Below, in pieces: positions 23,278-32,334 of a DNA stretch of 33,537 nucleotides (its first letter is position 1; every line of letters starts with the position of its first letter). A program made the translations under genes and the position numbers. The DNA lies in the NCBI GenBank assembly GCA_022767745.1, contig JALENN010000008.1, forward strand, positions 1 through 33,537, in the 5' to 3' direction. The notes beneath the pieces were generated by a model, which saw nothing but the letters and a program-made list of their open reading frames with translations, ran no database searches and was not told the DNA's origin. The stretch is from Alistipes sp. (GTDB taxonomy: Bacteria > Bacteroidota > Bacteroidia > Bacteroidales > Rikenellaceae).

Positions 23278-24073
23278 CGCTCCGATAGGGATATACGATT
23301 CTGGCTTCGGGGGGCTTACCGTGTGGCGCGAGATACGCCGCGCGCTGCCCGACGAGTCGCTCATATATCTGGGCGACGGCAAGAATTGTCCCTACGGGTC
23401 GCTGCCCGAGCAGCGTGTGGCCGAACTGGCCGAGGCGGCCGTACGGCGCCTAATGGATGAGGGCTGCAAGCTGATCGTGGTGGCGTGCAATACGGCTACG
23501 GCCGCCGCCATAGAGCATCTGCGCGAGATGTTTCCCGCGATGCCGTTCGTGGGGCTCGAGCCTGCCGTAAAACCCGCCTGCCTGCGTACGCGCAGCGGCG
23601 TGGTGGGTGTCGTGGCCACGGAGCGCAGCCTTTCGGGACGCAAGTTCCTCGCGACGGTGGCGCGTTACGGCGGCGGCAAACGCATAGTCACGGCCGTTGG
23701 CCGCGGCTGGGTCGAGGCCGTTGAGGCCGACGCCGAGCAGGCGCCCGAGACCGAGCGCCGCGTGCGCGAAGTGCTGGAGCCGGTGATTGCGGCTGGTGCC
23801 GACATCATCGTGCTGGGATGCACGCACTATCCATTCCTGCGGCCCGTGATCGAGCGGGTCATCGGCGACCGTGACATCGAGGTGATTGACTCGGGCGCGG
23901 CGGTCGAGAAACGTGTCGAGAGCCTTCTCGACGCGCATGGTCTGCGGGCCTCGGCGGGGCACGGGGCCGTATACCGATTCCTGTCGATGGCCGACGGCGA
24001 CTATTGCGAGCGTCTGCGCCGCAAGGCTTTCGCCGACGAGGTTGTGCGACAGGAAAAAAATGATTATATTTAG
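23270..24073 (+). CDS. murI: Glutamate racemase
   Basis: Makes D-glutamate for peptidoglycan. The 267 aa contain the catalytic pair C73 (VVACNTATA) and C184 (LGCTHYPF), the substrate residues D10-S11 in YDSGFGG, GDGKNCPYG, and FVGLEPAVKPA. The ATG lies inside the last codons of aroK (8-nt overlap), indicating coupled translation. The C-terminal KNDYI precedes a 63-nt gap before ftsK. Confidence 0.94.
   Translation: MSDAPIGIYDSGFGGLTVWREIRRALPDESLIYLGDGKNCPYGSLPEQRVAELAEAAVRRLMDEGCKLIVVACNTATAAAIEHLREMFPAMPFVGLEPAVKPACLRTRSGVVGVVATERSLSGRKFLATVARYGGGKRIVTAVGRGWVEAVEADAEQAPETERRVREVLEPVIAAGADIIVLGCTHYPFLRPVIERVIGDRDIEVIDSGAAVEKRVESLLDAHGLRASAGHGAVYRFLSMADGDYCERLRRKAFADEVVRQEKNDYI
24041..24072 (+). 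promoter_or_regulatory. Possible internal promoter for ftsK
   Basis: GTTG (24041-24044), 20-nt spacer, TATATTTA (24065-24072), inside the 3' end of murI. Both boxes are one base off consensus. An imperfect hairpin (24083-24111) with a short T run lies between this and ftsK, so whether ftsK shares the upstream transcript is unclear. Confidence 0.3.
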
Positions 24074-24136
24074 CCTCACTTGAGCGGGGTGCCCGACGTG
24101 GGATGCCCGCTGTTTTCATCGTACTTTTTGTAGGTT

Positions 24137-27100
24137 ATGACGCAACGCGCAAGAAACGAAAAAAAGAGATATGACAAGGCCGCGGCGGCCAAGGCCCCCG
24201 CTTCGGCTTCGAATGACAACATGCTGTGGATGTTGGGCTTCGTTATGCTCATATTCGGCATATTTTCAGTGGTTTCAGTCCTGTCGCACTATGTCCACTG
24301 GGCGTCGGACCTGACGGCGCTGCGCAACGATGTGGCACTGTCTGGCGTCGAGATCCCGTTCGAGAACATGTGCAGCAGTGCGGGTGCCCGGGTGGCATAC
24401 TGGGTTGTCGACTGCACGTTCGGCGTCTTCGGCATCATTATCCCCATCGTGATCACGGTGATAGGGTGGCGCATATTCCGCCGCAGCAGGCTGCGCATGA
24501 ACCACTTCACGCTGAGTGCGGCGCTGGTGCTGGTGATGGGTTCGCTGACGCTGGGCTTCATCGGCACGCACGTCGGTGCGGCGTACGACATAGGCGGCGC
24601 TCTGGGGCAGGCCTGCGCCACCGATCTGGCGGGGCTGGCCGGCGCTTTCGGCACGATACTGATACTGCTCGCGGGGTGGATCCTTACGGGAGTGTTCATC
24701 AACCGCAACTTCATACGCACGGTGGACAAGGCCAGCGACAAGATGGTGCTGCAGAGCGAGCGCCTGGTGTCGGTGGTCAAGGAACGTGTCATAAAGAACC
24801 GCCACTCGGACGATGCCGAGGCTGACGACACCGAGGAGGAATACGATGACGAGGCGGACGATGAGGCTGACGGGCCACAGCCTGCCGCCGACCCTGTGCC
24901 GCAGCGCCGCGAGGAGCCGCGTGCGGCAGAGCCTTTGCGCGAGGAGCGCCGCCCTGCGCCCGAGCCGTGGCGTGACCGCGCCGCCGCGGAGGTGACGCCT
25001 GCGTCGGCGGTGAAACCGTCGCCTTCCGCATCTATGCCATCGCCGGCCGTGACGAGTGCCGCGCCGGCTACTGCGGAACCTGCACAACCGCGGCGATGGG
25101 ATGCCGCACCGGTGCTGCAGGCCGAAGAGCAGCCCGATTATCCGCGCACGGAGCTGGTGGGCGACGAGCCCGAACCGCAGCACTATGCCGATGACGATAT
25201 CGTGCTTGAGAAGGCGGCCGTGGAGCCGGAGCGTGACGCCACGCTCGAGAGTATGGGGTTGCCCGAGCCCGACGAGGACGGCTTTATCGTTATCCCGAAC
25301 AACGGCGCCGTGCCCAACAAGATAGATGTCGATGCACTGCTTGCGCCCGAGAAGCCGCAACCCGAGCCGCATCATCAGCCCGAGCCGCAGCCTATGCGCG
25401 CTTCGGAGCCCGAGGTCGACGAGGATGGCTTTGCCGTCATTCCGCGAACGGCGGTGCAGGCGGATGCCGCCCCGCAGCCGTCGCACCTCACGGAGGGTGC
25501 CGCTTACGAGGCGGATGATGTCCATGCCGACGTGACGGCACATGCCGATGCAGCTGCGGCCGAACCCCGCTCAGGCAGCGCCGCGACGGAGCCCGCGGCT
25601 GCGGAAGATGAGGGCGGCATAGTCGTTAAGGTGCACGAGAACCGCATACGGCAGGTTGGCGAGGAGGATATGGCGCAGGATCTCTACGACCCGCTGCGCG
25701 ACCTGGAGAACTACCGCAAGCCCTATGCCTCGTTGCTGGAGGACTACCGTTCGCCGCAGAAGGTGAGCGACGCCGAGATATACGACAACAAGTGCCGCAT
25801 CGAGGAGACGCTCAAGTACTTCGGTATTCCTATCATAGACATCCATGCCACTGTGGGCCCGACGGTCACGCTCTACGAGATCGTACAGGCGCAGGGCGTG
25901 AAGATATCGAAGATACAGGGACTGGAGAAGGATATCGCGCAGAGCCTCAAGTCGCTCGGCATACGTATCATCGCCCCCATCCCCGGCCGCGGCACGATCG
26001 GTATCGAGGTGCCCAACCGCGACAAGCAGACCGTGTCGATGTACTCGGCCATCTGCTCGGAGGAGTTCCAGTCGTCGAAGGCCGAACTGCCCGTCGTTAT
26101 CGGCCGCACGATACAGAACGAGAACTACACGTTCGACCTGGCCAAGATGCCTCACCTGCTGGTGGCGGGCGCTACGGGACAGGGTAAGTCGGTCGGCCTG
26201 AACGCCATCATCACCTCACTGCTTTACCGCAAGCATCCGGCGCAGCTGAAGTTCGTGATGATCGACCCCAAGATGGTGGAGTTCTCGGTCTACAACAAGC
26301 TCGAGCATCACTTCCTCGCAAAGATGGAATCGGAGGACGAGGCCATTGTGACCGATCCCAAGAAGGCGGTATGCGTACTCAACTCGCTGGTCGAGGAGAT
26401 GGGCCGCCGTCTCGAGCTGTGCAAGATGGCCACGGCGCGAAACATCGTCGAGTACAACGAGAAGTTCGTCGCCCGCAGGCTCAACCCGCAGAAGGGTCAC
26501 CGCTATCTGCCCTACATCGTGGTTGTGGTGGACGAGTTCGCCGACCTTATCATGACGGCCAAGGCCGTCGAGGTGCCCGTCATGCGTCTGGCGCAGAAGG
26601 CGCGAGCCGTGGGCATACACCTCATCATAGCCACGCAGCGTCCCGACGTGAAGGTTATAACGGGAGGTATCAAGGCCAACTTCCCCGCGCGTATAGCATT
26701 CCGCGTGATGCAGATGATCGACTCGCGTACGATCATCGACCAGCCCGGAGCCAACCAGCTCATCGGCCGCGGTGACATGCTCTTCTCGAAGGACGGCGAG
26801 TTGACGCGAATACAGTGTGCGCTGGTCGAAACGCGCGAGGTGGAGCGTCTGGTCGACTTCATATCGAAGCAGCAGGGCTACCCCGAGGCCTACGCATTGC
26901 CCGACTGCGGCATGGAGGGCGAGGAGGGCGCTTCGGGCACGAACTCGGGCGAGAGCGACGCTCCCGTGAAGTACGATGTCCTCTTCGGTGAGATAGCGCG
27001 TGCGGCCGTCACCAACGGCATGATCTCAACCTCGTCGATACAGCGCAACTACGAGGTGGGCTTCAACCGTGCCGGCCGTATCATGCTGCAACTCGAGCGC

Positions 27101-27202
27101 GCCGGTATCGTGGGCCCGCAGATCGGGGCCAAGCCGCGCGAGATAAAGTTCTATGACCTGCCTTCGCTGGAGGCTAAATTGCAGGATTTGGGTGTATTCT
27201 GA
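24137..27202 (+). CDS. ftsK: DNA translocase FtsK
   Basis: Septal DNA pump that moves chromosome termini into daughter cells and activates dimer resolution. The 1021 aa have four N-terminal membrane spans (about 29-53, 87-111, 125-144, 166-188). A long acidic, Pro/Ala-rich linker (about 225-500) carries two DEDGFxVIP motifs (379-387, 428-436). The motor has YGIPIIDIHATVGPTVTLYE-like alpha-domain sequence, Walker A GATGQGKS (678-685), Walker B VVVVDEF (D799-E800) and IATQRPDVKVITGGIKANFPARIAFRV. The gamma winged-helix is at the end (SSIQRNYEVGFNRAGRIMLQLERAGIVGPQ), the part that reads KOPS sites. Start is the ATG at 24137. lolA follows after 4 nt. Confidence 0.95.
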   Translation: MTQRARNEKKRYDKAAAAKAPASASNDNMLWMLGFVMLIFGIFSVVSVLSHYVHWASDLTALRNDVALSGVEIPFENMCSSAGARVAYWVVDCTFGVFGIIIPIVITVIGWRIFRRSRLRMNHFTLSAALVLVMGSLTLGFIGTHVGAAYDIGGALGQACATDLAGLAGAFGTILILLAGWILTGVFINRNFIRTVDKASDKMVLQSERLVSVVKERVIKNRHSDDAEADDTEEEYDDEADDEADGPQPAADPVPQRREEPRAAEPLREERRPAPEPWRDRAAAEVTPASAVKPSPSASMPSPAVTSAAPATAEPAQPRRWDAAPVLQAEEQPDYPRTELVGDEPEPQHYADDDIVLEKAAVEPERDATLESMGLPEPDEDGFIVIPNNGAVPNKIDVDALLAPEKPQPEPHHQPEPQPMRASEPEVDEDGFAVIPRTAVQADAAPQPSHLTEGAAYEADDVHADVTAHADAAAAEPRSGSAATEPAAAEDEGGIVVKVHENRIRQVGEEDMAQDLYDPLRDLENYRKPYASLLEDYRSPQKVSDAEIYDNKCRIEETLKYFGIPIIDIHATVGPTVTLYEIVQAQGVKISKIQGLEKDIAQSLKSLGIRIIAPIPGRGTIGIEVPNRDKQTVSMYSAICSEEFQSSKAELPVVIGRTIQNENYTFDLAKMPHLLVAGATGQGKSVGLNAIITSLLYRKHPAQLKFVMIDPKMVEFSVYNKLEHHFLAKMESEDEAIVTDPKKAVCVLNSLVEEMGRRLELCKMATARNIVEYNEKFVARRLNPQKGHRYLPYIVVVVDEFADLIMTAKAVEVPVMRLAQKARAVGIHLIIATQRPDVKVITGGIKANFPARIAFRVMQMIDSRTIIDQPGANQLIGRGDMLFSKDGELTRIQCALVETREVERLVDFISKQQGYPEAYALPDCGMEGEEGASGTNSGESDAPVKYDVLFGEIARAAVTNGMISTSSIQRNYEVGFNRAGRIMLQLERAGIVGPQIGAKPREIKFYDLPSLEAKLQDLGVF

Positions 27203-27206
27203 CATT

Positions 27207-27812
27207 ATGGTGAAGAATCTTATACTGGCGGCCCTTGCGGTCGTATTGCTGCCGACGGAGGCCCTCGCAGCCGACGACGATGCGCAGACGCTTCTGCGGC
27301 GCACGGCCGACTATATATCCTCGCTGGGGCGCTATAACGCGCAGTTCGAGATCGCGGCGGGGGAGTACTCCTCGCAGGGCAGCTATGCCGTCGACGGCGA
27401 CGCATACTACATCGAGGTCGACGGTGCCGAGGTTTATTCCGACGGCAAGACCCGCTACGAGGTGGACAACACGCGCCGCGAGGTGAACGTCGACGATGTC
27501 GATACGTCGAGCCGCAACGTGCTGGACAACCCGACGCGCTGTTTCGATTTCGTCGGCACGGATTACGACGCTGCGGTTACGGAGCGTACCGACGCGTCGA
27601 CGACGCTGCGCCTGCGCTCGCGTGACGAGAAGGTCGAGGGCGAGATATTCCTTACGGTGGAGACCGCTTCGGGGCGTCCGCAGCGTGTGGTCTACGTGCT
27701 CTACGAGGACCGTGTCGATGTGAGGGTGACGCATCTGGAGAGCGTCCGCCGCGGCGTGCGGCGATACGATCCCAAGGCCTACGACGGCTACGAGACGATA
27801 GACTTCAGATGA
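27207..27812 (+). CDS. lolA: LolA-like outer-membrane lipoprotein carrier
   Basis: Periplasmic carrier that shuttles lipoproteins from the inner to the outer membrane. The 201-aa product has a signal peptide (MVKNLILAALAVVLLPTEALA, 1-21) and a LolA fold pattern: a first helix with LLRRTADYISSLGRYNAQFEI, then alternating strands (GSYAVDGDAYYIEVDGAEVYSDGKTRYEVDNTRREVNV, EGEIFLTVETASGRPQRVVYVLYEDRVDVRVTHLE). It starts 4 nt after the ftsK stop. The ftsK-lolA pairing is common in Bacteroidetes, which supports the call. The longer frame from 27153 overlaps ftsK and lacks a signal. Confidence 0.85.
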   Translation: MVKNLILAALAVVLLPTEALAADDDAQTLLRRTADYISSLGRYNAQFEIAAGEYSSQGSYAVDGDAYYIEVDGAEVYSDGKTRYEVDNTRREVNVDDVDTSSRNVLDNPTRCFDFVGTDYDAAVTERTDASTTLRLRSRDEKVEGEIFLTVETASGRPQRVVYVLYEDRVDVRVTHLESVRRGVRRYDPKAYDGYETIDFR

Positions 27813-27966
27813 CGGGCGGCAGCCGCCTGCGGCGGTGACGGGCCGCGGTTTGTCCCGACACCCTGTCGGAGAAAAAATTTGATGCCGCCAAATCGGACGA
27901 AACAGGCCTAAAATGCCCTGTTACGGGGGCAATATGTCCCGATCGGGGCAAAAATCGCATCCTAAA

Positions 27967-27998
27967 ATTGGTCGTTAGCAAAATTAACACTATTTTTG
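27967..27998 (+). promoter_or_regulatory. Promoter of gyrA
   Basis: ATTG (27967-27970), 20-nt spacer, TATTTTTG (27991-27998). It lies 49 nt before the gyrA ATG. The preceding 150 nt contain several small inverted repeats (see findings) but no good T-tract terminator after lolA. Confidence 0.7.
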
Positions 27999-28047
27999 TT
28001 TATTGAAAAAGAGCGTTCCGACGTTCGTTTTTATAAATTGATAGAAC

Positions 28048-30645
28048 ATGTTGACTGAAGAAGAGAAGAATGCCGGATTGGAGGGCAAGATAATCCCTAT
28101 CAATATCGAGGAGCAGATGAAGTCGGCCTACATCGACTACTCAATGTCGGTGATCGTGTCGCGTGCGCTTCCCGATGTGAGGGACGGACTCAAGCCGGTG
28201 CACCGCCGTATCCTCTACGACATGAGTGCCGAGCTGAACCTCTACTCCGACAAACCCACCCGTAAGTCGGCCCGTATCGTGGGTGACGTGCTGGGTAAGT
28301 TCCACCCGCATGGCGACAGCTCGGTGTACGAGGCCATGGTGCGCATGGCCCAGGAGTGGTCGATGCGATATCCTCTGGTGGAGGGACAGGGTAACTTCGG
28401 TTCTATGGACGGCGACTCAGCCGCCGCCATGCGTTATACCGAGGCCCGCATGCAGAAGATCACCGACGAGGTGATGGCAGATATAGAGAAGGAGACGATT
28501 GACTGGACCACCAACTTCGACGATACGTTGAAGGAGCCCACGGTGCTGCCCACGAAGATACCCTTGCTTCTGGTGAACGGATCGAGCGGTATCGCCGTAG
28601 GTATGGCCACCAACATGGCGCCGCACAACCTCGGCGAGGTGGTGGATGCCTGCTGCGCCTACATCGACAATCCCGATTGCGAGTGTGAGGAGCTGCTGCA
28701 CTATGTCAAGGGTCCCGATTTCCCGACGGGAGCGTTGATCTATGGCTACGAGGGTGTCCGCGAGGCTCTGCTCACGGGCCGCGGCCGCGTCATGATGCGC
28801 GCCCGCACCGAGATCGAGCATACGGCCAGCGGCCGTCCGTGCATCGTGGTGACCGAGATCCCCTACATGGTGAACAAGGCCGAGATGATCAAGAAGATCG
28901 GCGACATGGTGAACGAGAAGAAGATCGAGGGCATATCGTACATCAACGACGAGAGCGACCGCTCGGGTATGCGTATCACGATCTTCCTGAAGCACGACGC
29001 CTCGCCCAACGTGATCCTCAATACGCTGTTCAAGAACACGCAGCTGCAGATGTCGTTCGCGGTGAACAACATCGCGCTGGTGAACGGCCGCCCGATGCTG
29101 CTCAACCTGAAGGATCTGATACACTACTTTGTCGAGCACCGTCACGACGTGGTCGTGCGCCGCACGCGTTTCGACCTGAAGAAGGCGCAGGAGCGCCTGC
29201 ATATCGTGCAGGGACTGCTCATCGCGCAGGACAACATCGACGAGGTGGTTCACATAATCCGTTCGTCGAAGAATATCGACGAGGCCAAGTCGACCCTTAT
29301 GGAGCGTTTCGGCCTGAGCGAAATACAGGCTTCGGCCATCGTGGACATGCGTCTGCGTGCGCTGACGGGACTCGAGCACGACAAGCTGGAGGCCGAGCGC
29401 CGCGATCTGGAGAACCAGATAGCATATCTGACCGATGTGCTGGGCAGCGTCGACATGCAGATGCAGATCATCAAGGACGAGCTCCTCGAGATGAAGGAGA
29501 AGTACGGCGACGAGCGCCGCACCGAGATCATATACTCGTCGGAGGAGTTCAATCCCGAGGACTTCTATGCCGACGACGACATGGTCATCACCATCTCGCA
29601 CATGGGCTACATCAAGCGTACGCCTCTGGCCGAGTACCGCACGCAGAACCGCGGCGGCGTGGGTGTCAAGGGCAGCGCTACGCGTGACGAGGACTTCATC
29701 GAGCACATATACGTAGCGTCGATGCACAATACGATGATGTTCTTCACCGAGAAGGGCCGCTGCTACTGGCTCAAGGTGTACCAGATTCCCGAGGGAACGC
29801 GTGCATCGAAGGGCCGTGCCATTCAGAACGTCATACAGATCGATCCCGACGACAAGGTCCGCGCATATATCAATACGAAGAACCTCAATGACGCCGAGTA
29901 CATCGACAACACCTATATCGTGATGTGTACCAAGAACGGTACCATCAAGAAGACCAAGCTGGAGGCCTACTCGCGTCCGCGTCAGAACGGAGTGAACGCC
30001 ATCGTCATCCGCGAGGGCGACGAGCTTATCGACGCCAAGCTCACGAGCGGCAGCGCCGAGATCATCATCGCGGCACGCAACGGCAAGGCCATCCGCTTCA
30101 ACGAGGATACGGTCCGCCCGATTGGCCGTGTCGGTGCAGGTGTGCGCGGTATCTCGATCGAGGACGACGACGAGGTTGTAGGCATGATCTGCATTGAGCC
30201 CGACGCCAAGAAGGATGTGCTGGTGCTCTCGGAGAACGGTTACGGCAAGCGTACCGATCTGGACGAGTACCGCATCACCAACCGCGGCGGCAAGGGTGTC
30301 AAGACGATCAACATAACCGAGAAGACGGGTCACCTGATCTCGATACAGGCCGTTACGGACGACAACGACATCATGATCATCAACCGTTCGGGCATTACGA
30401 TCCGTACCGAGGTGTCGCAGATACGTGTCGCCGGCCGTGCAACGCAGGGCGTGCGCATAATCAACCTGCGCGAGGGCGATGCCATAGCGTCGGTTACGGC
30501 GGTGCCTGCGAGCGACGATGTTGACGAGGAGGGTGCAACGGTCGGCGGAGCGGAGTCTCAGGCCGAGGGCGCAGCCGAGGCGACGCAACCTGCGGAGGAG
30601 ATTTCAGCGACGGTCGGAAGCGACGAGACAACGGATAACGAATAA
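28048..30645 (+). CDS. gyrA: DNA gyrase subunit A
   Basis: Breakage-reunion subunit of gyrase, which introduces negative supercoils. The 865 aa have an N-terminal core with [19 protein letters not shown], the quinolone-determining loop [15 protein letters not shown] (S91 and E95 at the E. coli S83/D87 positions), and catalytic Tyr130 in [10 protein letters not shown]. The tower and coiled coil follow, then a six-bladed beta-pinwheel with the gyrase-defining box [10 protein letters not shown] (533-542) that ParC lacks. The last 45 residues form an acidic tail (from about ASDDVDEEG). The ATG at 28048 follows a consensus promoter. S91 with an acidic residue at 95 is the usual susceptible-type arrangement. 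The TPR protein follows after 40 nt. Confidence 0.96.
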   Translation: MLTEEEKNAGLEGKIIPINIEEQMKSAYIDYSMSVIVSRALPDVRDGLKPVHRRILYDMSAELNLYSDKPTRKSARIVGDVLGKFHPHGDSSVYEAMVRMAQEWSMRYPLVEGQGNFGSMDGDSAAAMRYTEARMQKITDEVMADIEKETIDWTTNFDDTLKEPTVLPTKIPLLLVNGSSGIAVGMATNMAPHNLGEVVDACCAYIDNPDCECEELLHYVKGPDFPTGALIYGYEGVREALLTGRGRVMMRARTEIEHTASGRPCIVVTEIPYMVNKAEMIKKIGDMVNEKKIEGISYINDESDRSGMRITIFLKHDASPNVILNTLFKNTQLQMSFAVNNIALVNGRPMLLNLKDLIHYFVEHRHDVVVRRTRFDLKKAQERLHIVQGLLIAQDNIDEVVHIIRSSKNIDEAKSTLMERFGLSEIQASAIVDMRLRALTGLEHDKLEAERRDLENQIAYLTDVLGSVDMQMQIIKDELLEMKEKYGDERRTEIIYSSEEFNPEDFYADDDMVITISHMGYIKRTPLAEYRTQNRGGVGVKGSATRDEDFIEHIYVASMHNTMMFFTEKGRCYWLKVYQIPEGTRASKGRAIQNVIQIDPDDKVRAYINTKNLNDAEYIDNTYIVMCTKNGTIKKTKLEAYSRPRQNGVNAIVIREGDELIDAKLTSGSAEIIIAARNGKAIRFNEDTVRPIGRVGAGVRGISIEDDDEVVGMICIEPDAKKDVLVLSENGYGKRTDLDEYRITNRGGKGVKTINITEKTGHLISIQAVTDDNDIMIINRSGITIRTEVSQIRVAGRATQGVRIINLREGDAIASVTAVPASDDVDEEGATVGGAESQAEGAAEATQPAEEISATVGSDETTDNE

Positions 30646-30685
30646 ACAGAATCAGAAAAAATACTTCATTTAACCAAAATTAATT

Positions 30686-32056
30686 ATGAAAAAATTAATT
30701 TTCGCGGTGATGGCCGTAATGGTTATGGCGGCACCGATGGCAAATGCGCAGAAGGTCAACAAGGATGCGACTTTGGCGAAGCTGACTAAAGCCGATGCCG
30801 ATGTGGCCGATGCAAAGAAGGGCAGCAAGGCTGCCACGTGGATCAACCGCGGTAAGGCCTACTATGCGGCAGCTTCGGCTCCGACGAAGGATATCTTCGT
30901 GGGAATGCCCCAGGCTGACCTGGAGCTCGCTTTGGGCAAGGCCGACGCAGTGAACGAGGGTGTCAAGGTCGGTGAGGGTGCCTTTACCGAGCTGGTTTAT
31001 CCCTGGTTGAAGATCTATATGGCCAATGGCGCCATCGCAACGTGGGCGGTAACGCAGACCATCAAGGACGAGGATCTGGCTGCCGTGGCTTTGGACTCTT
31101 ACAACAAGGCCTACGAGATGGACAACAAGACGGCTGCCAAGTTGGCTGAGGGTCTGAAGCAGCTGGAGAACTACTATTCGCAGAACGGTAACGTGGCCAT
31201 GGAGGCTGCCCGTTACGCCGAGGCTGCCTATGCCTACGCTCAGGCATACAAGGTGCAGGAGAGCCCCGCATTCACCGGTATGAAGGATCCTTCATATCTC
31301 TACTATGCAGGTTACCTCTACACGATCGACGGCGCTACGAACAACGCTTCGTATGTAAAGGGTGCCGAGATGCTGACGAAGGCTCTCGAGGCCGGTTACA
31401 CCGATGCCGAGGGTAACATCTACTACTACCTCTACCACTGCTACTATGGTCAGACCGATTCGTCGGTTCGCGTGGCCAACATGCAGCGTGCTAAGGACCT
31501 GCTTATGGAGGGTCTTGCCAAGTTCCCGAAGAACGACCGCATCGTGGAGGGCCTGATCAACGTCTATACGTCGGACAGCAACGTGGGTGATCCCACCGAG
31601 CTGATCAAGATGGTTGACGGCGCACTGGAGCGCGATCCCAAGAACAAGGACATGTGGTTCGGCCGTGGCCGTATCTTCTACAGCATGAAGAACTACGACG
31701 AGAGCATCGCTTCGTTCAAGAAGGTTGTAGAACTGGATCCCAACGACGCGCAGTCGATGTATTTCCTCGGTTACTTCTATATCGCCAAGGGTGATGCCCT
31801 GAACGACGAGATCAACAAGCGCGACTACAAGAGCATGGCCGCCTACAACGAGGATCAGAAGAGCGTGAACGCCATCTATATGGAGGCTATCCCCTATCTG
31901 GAGAAGGCTCACGAGCTCAATCCTACGGATTTCGCTACGGTCGAGACTCTGAAGGTGCTCTGCTTCCGTCTGCGTGACGAGGCCGGCGTTATGGAGAAGT
32001 ACGAGAAGTACAACAAGATCTTCGAGGAGCTTAACGCACAGCGTCAGCAGAAGTAA
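30686..32056 (+). CDS. Secreted tetratricopeptide-repeat protein
   Basis: The 456-aa protein has a signal peptide (MKKLIFAVMAVMVMAAPMANAQ, 1-22). Helical repeats fill the rest: the best TPR units are near 113-165 (AVALDSYNKAYEMDNK, AKLAEGLKQLENYYSQNG), 166-200 (EAARYAEAAYAYAQAYKV) and 322-358 (MWFGRGRIFYSMKNYDESIASFKKVVELDPND). It likely scaffolds protein contacts in the periplasm; partners are unknown. A TPR gene behind gyrA is a recurrent Bacteroidetes arrangement. Codon use, rich in GCT, GGT and AAG, is that of a highly expressed gene, like PFOR. It is 40 nt after gyrA with no terminator between, so cotranscription is likely, and it ends in a strong terminator. Confidence 0.88.
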   Translation: MKKLIFAVMAVMVMAAPMANAQKVNKDATLAKLTKADADVADAKKGSKAATWINRGKAYYAAASAPTKDIFVGMPQADLELALGKADAVNEGVKVGEGAFTELVYPWLKIYMANGAIATWAVTQTIKDEDLAAVALDSYNKAYEMDNKTAAKLAEGLKQLENYYSQNGNVAMEAARYAEAAYAYAQAYKVQESPAFTGMKDPSYLYYAGYLYTIDGATNNASYVKGAEMLTKALEAGYTDAEGNIYYYLYHCYYGQTDSSVRVANMQRAKDLLMEGLAKFPKNDRIVEGLINVYTSDSNVGDPTELIKMVDGALERDPKNKDMWFGRGRIFYSMKNYDESIASFKKVVELDPNDAQSMYFLGYFYIAKGDALNDEINKRDYKSMAAYNEDQKSVNAIYMEAIPYLEKAHELNPTDFATVETLKVLCFRLRDEAGVMEKYEKYNKIFEELNAQRQQK

Positions 32057-32081
32057 TTCGGTATATTAATAACGAAACGGT

Positions 32082-32112
32082 CGGGCCGCCCAATCGGGCG
32101 GCCCGTTTTGTT
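32082..32112 (+). terminator. Terminator of the gyrA-TPR transcript
   Basis: A perfect 10-bp GC stem (cgggccgccc at 32082-32091, gggcggcccg at 32096-32105) with loop aatc, then ttttgttgttg. Confidence 0.92.
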
Positions 32113-32283
32113 GTTGCATGCGGCGGCGGTTGCGGCATGTGTGTCGGTGCTGTCATGATCCGACTTAAAATACGGAGTCGTGGCGTCGATCAGCTACCGT
32201 ATTCGTGTATTCATGGTTGTATGAATAAAATCAATTAAATATTGTATTATATTTATTATGTAATAAATATTATTAAATATATA

Positions 32284-32315
32284 TTTGTTGATATGAAGTT
32301 TGATTGCTAATTTTG
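32284..32315 (+). promoter_or_regulatory. Promoter of the alpha/beta hydrolase gene
   Basis: TTTG (32284-32287), 20-nt spacer, TAATTTTG (32308-32315), 19 nt before the ATG. The TTTG also ends a second -7-like TATATTTG (32280-32287). The preceding stretch (about 32215-32300) is strongly AT-rich against a GC-rich background. Confidence 0.72.
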
Positions 32316-32334
32316 TAGAGAAAGATTGGTGTAT

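Noticed and set aside
28417..30588. 723-codon minus-strand open frame opposite gyrA
   Set aside because: Same cause as the antisense frame over PFOR; every motif belongs to GyrA on the plus strand.
32200..32334. AT-rich region as a replication origin
   Set aside because: No DnaA boxes of the TTATCCACA type and no dnaA or other origin-linked gene beside it; a promoter explains it.
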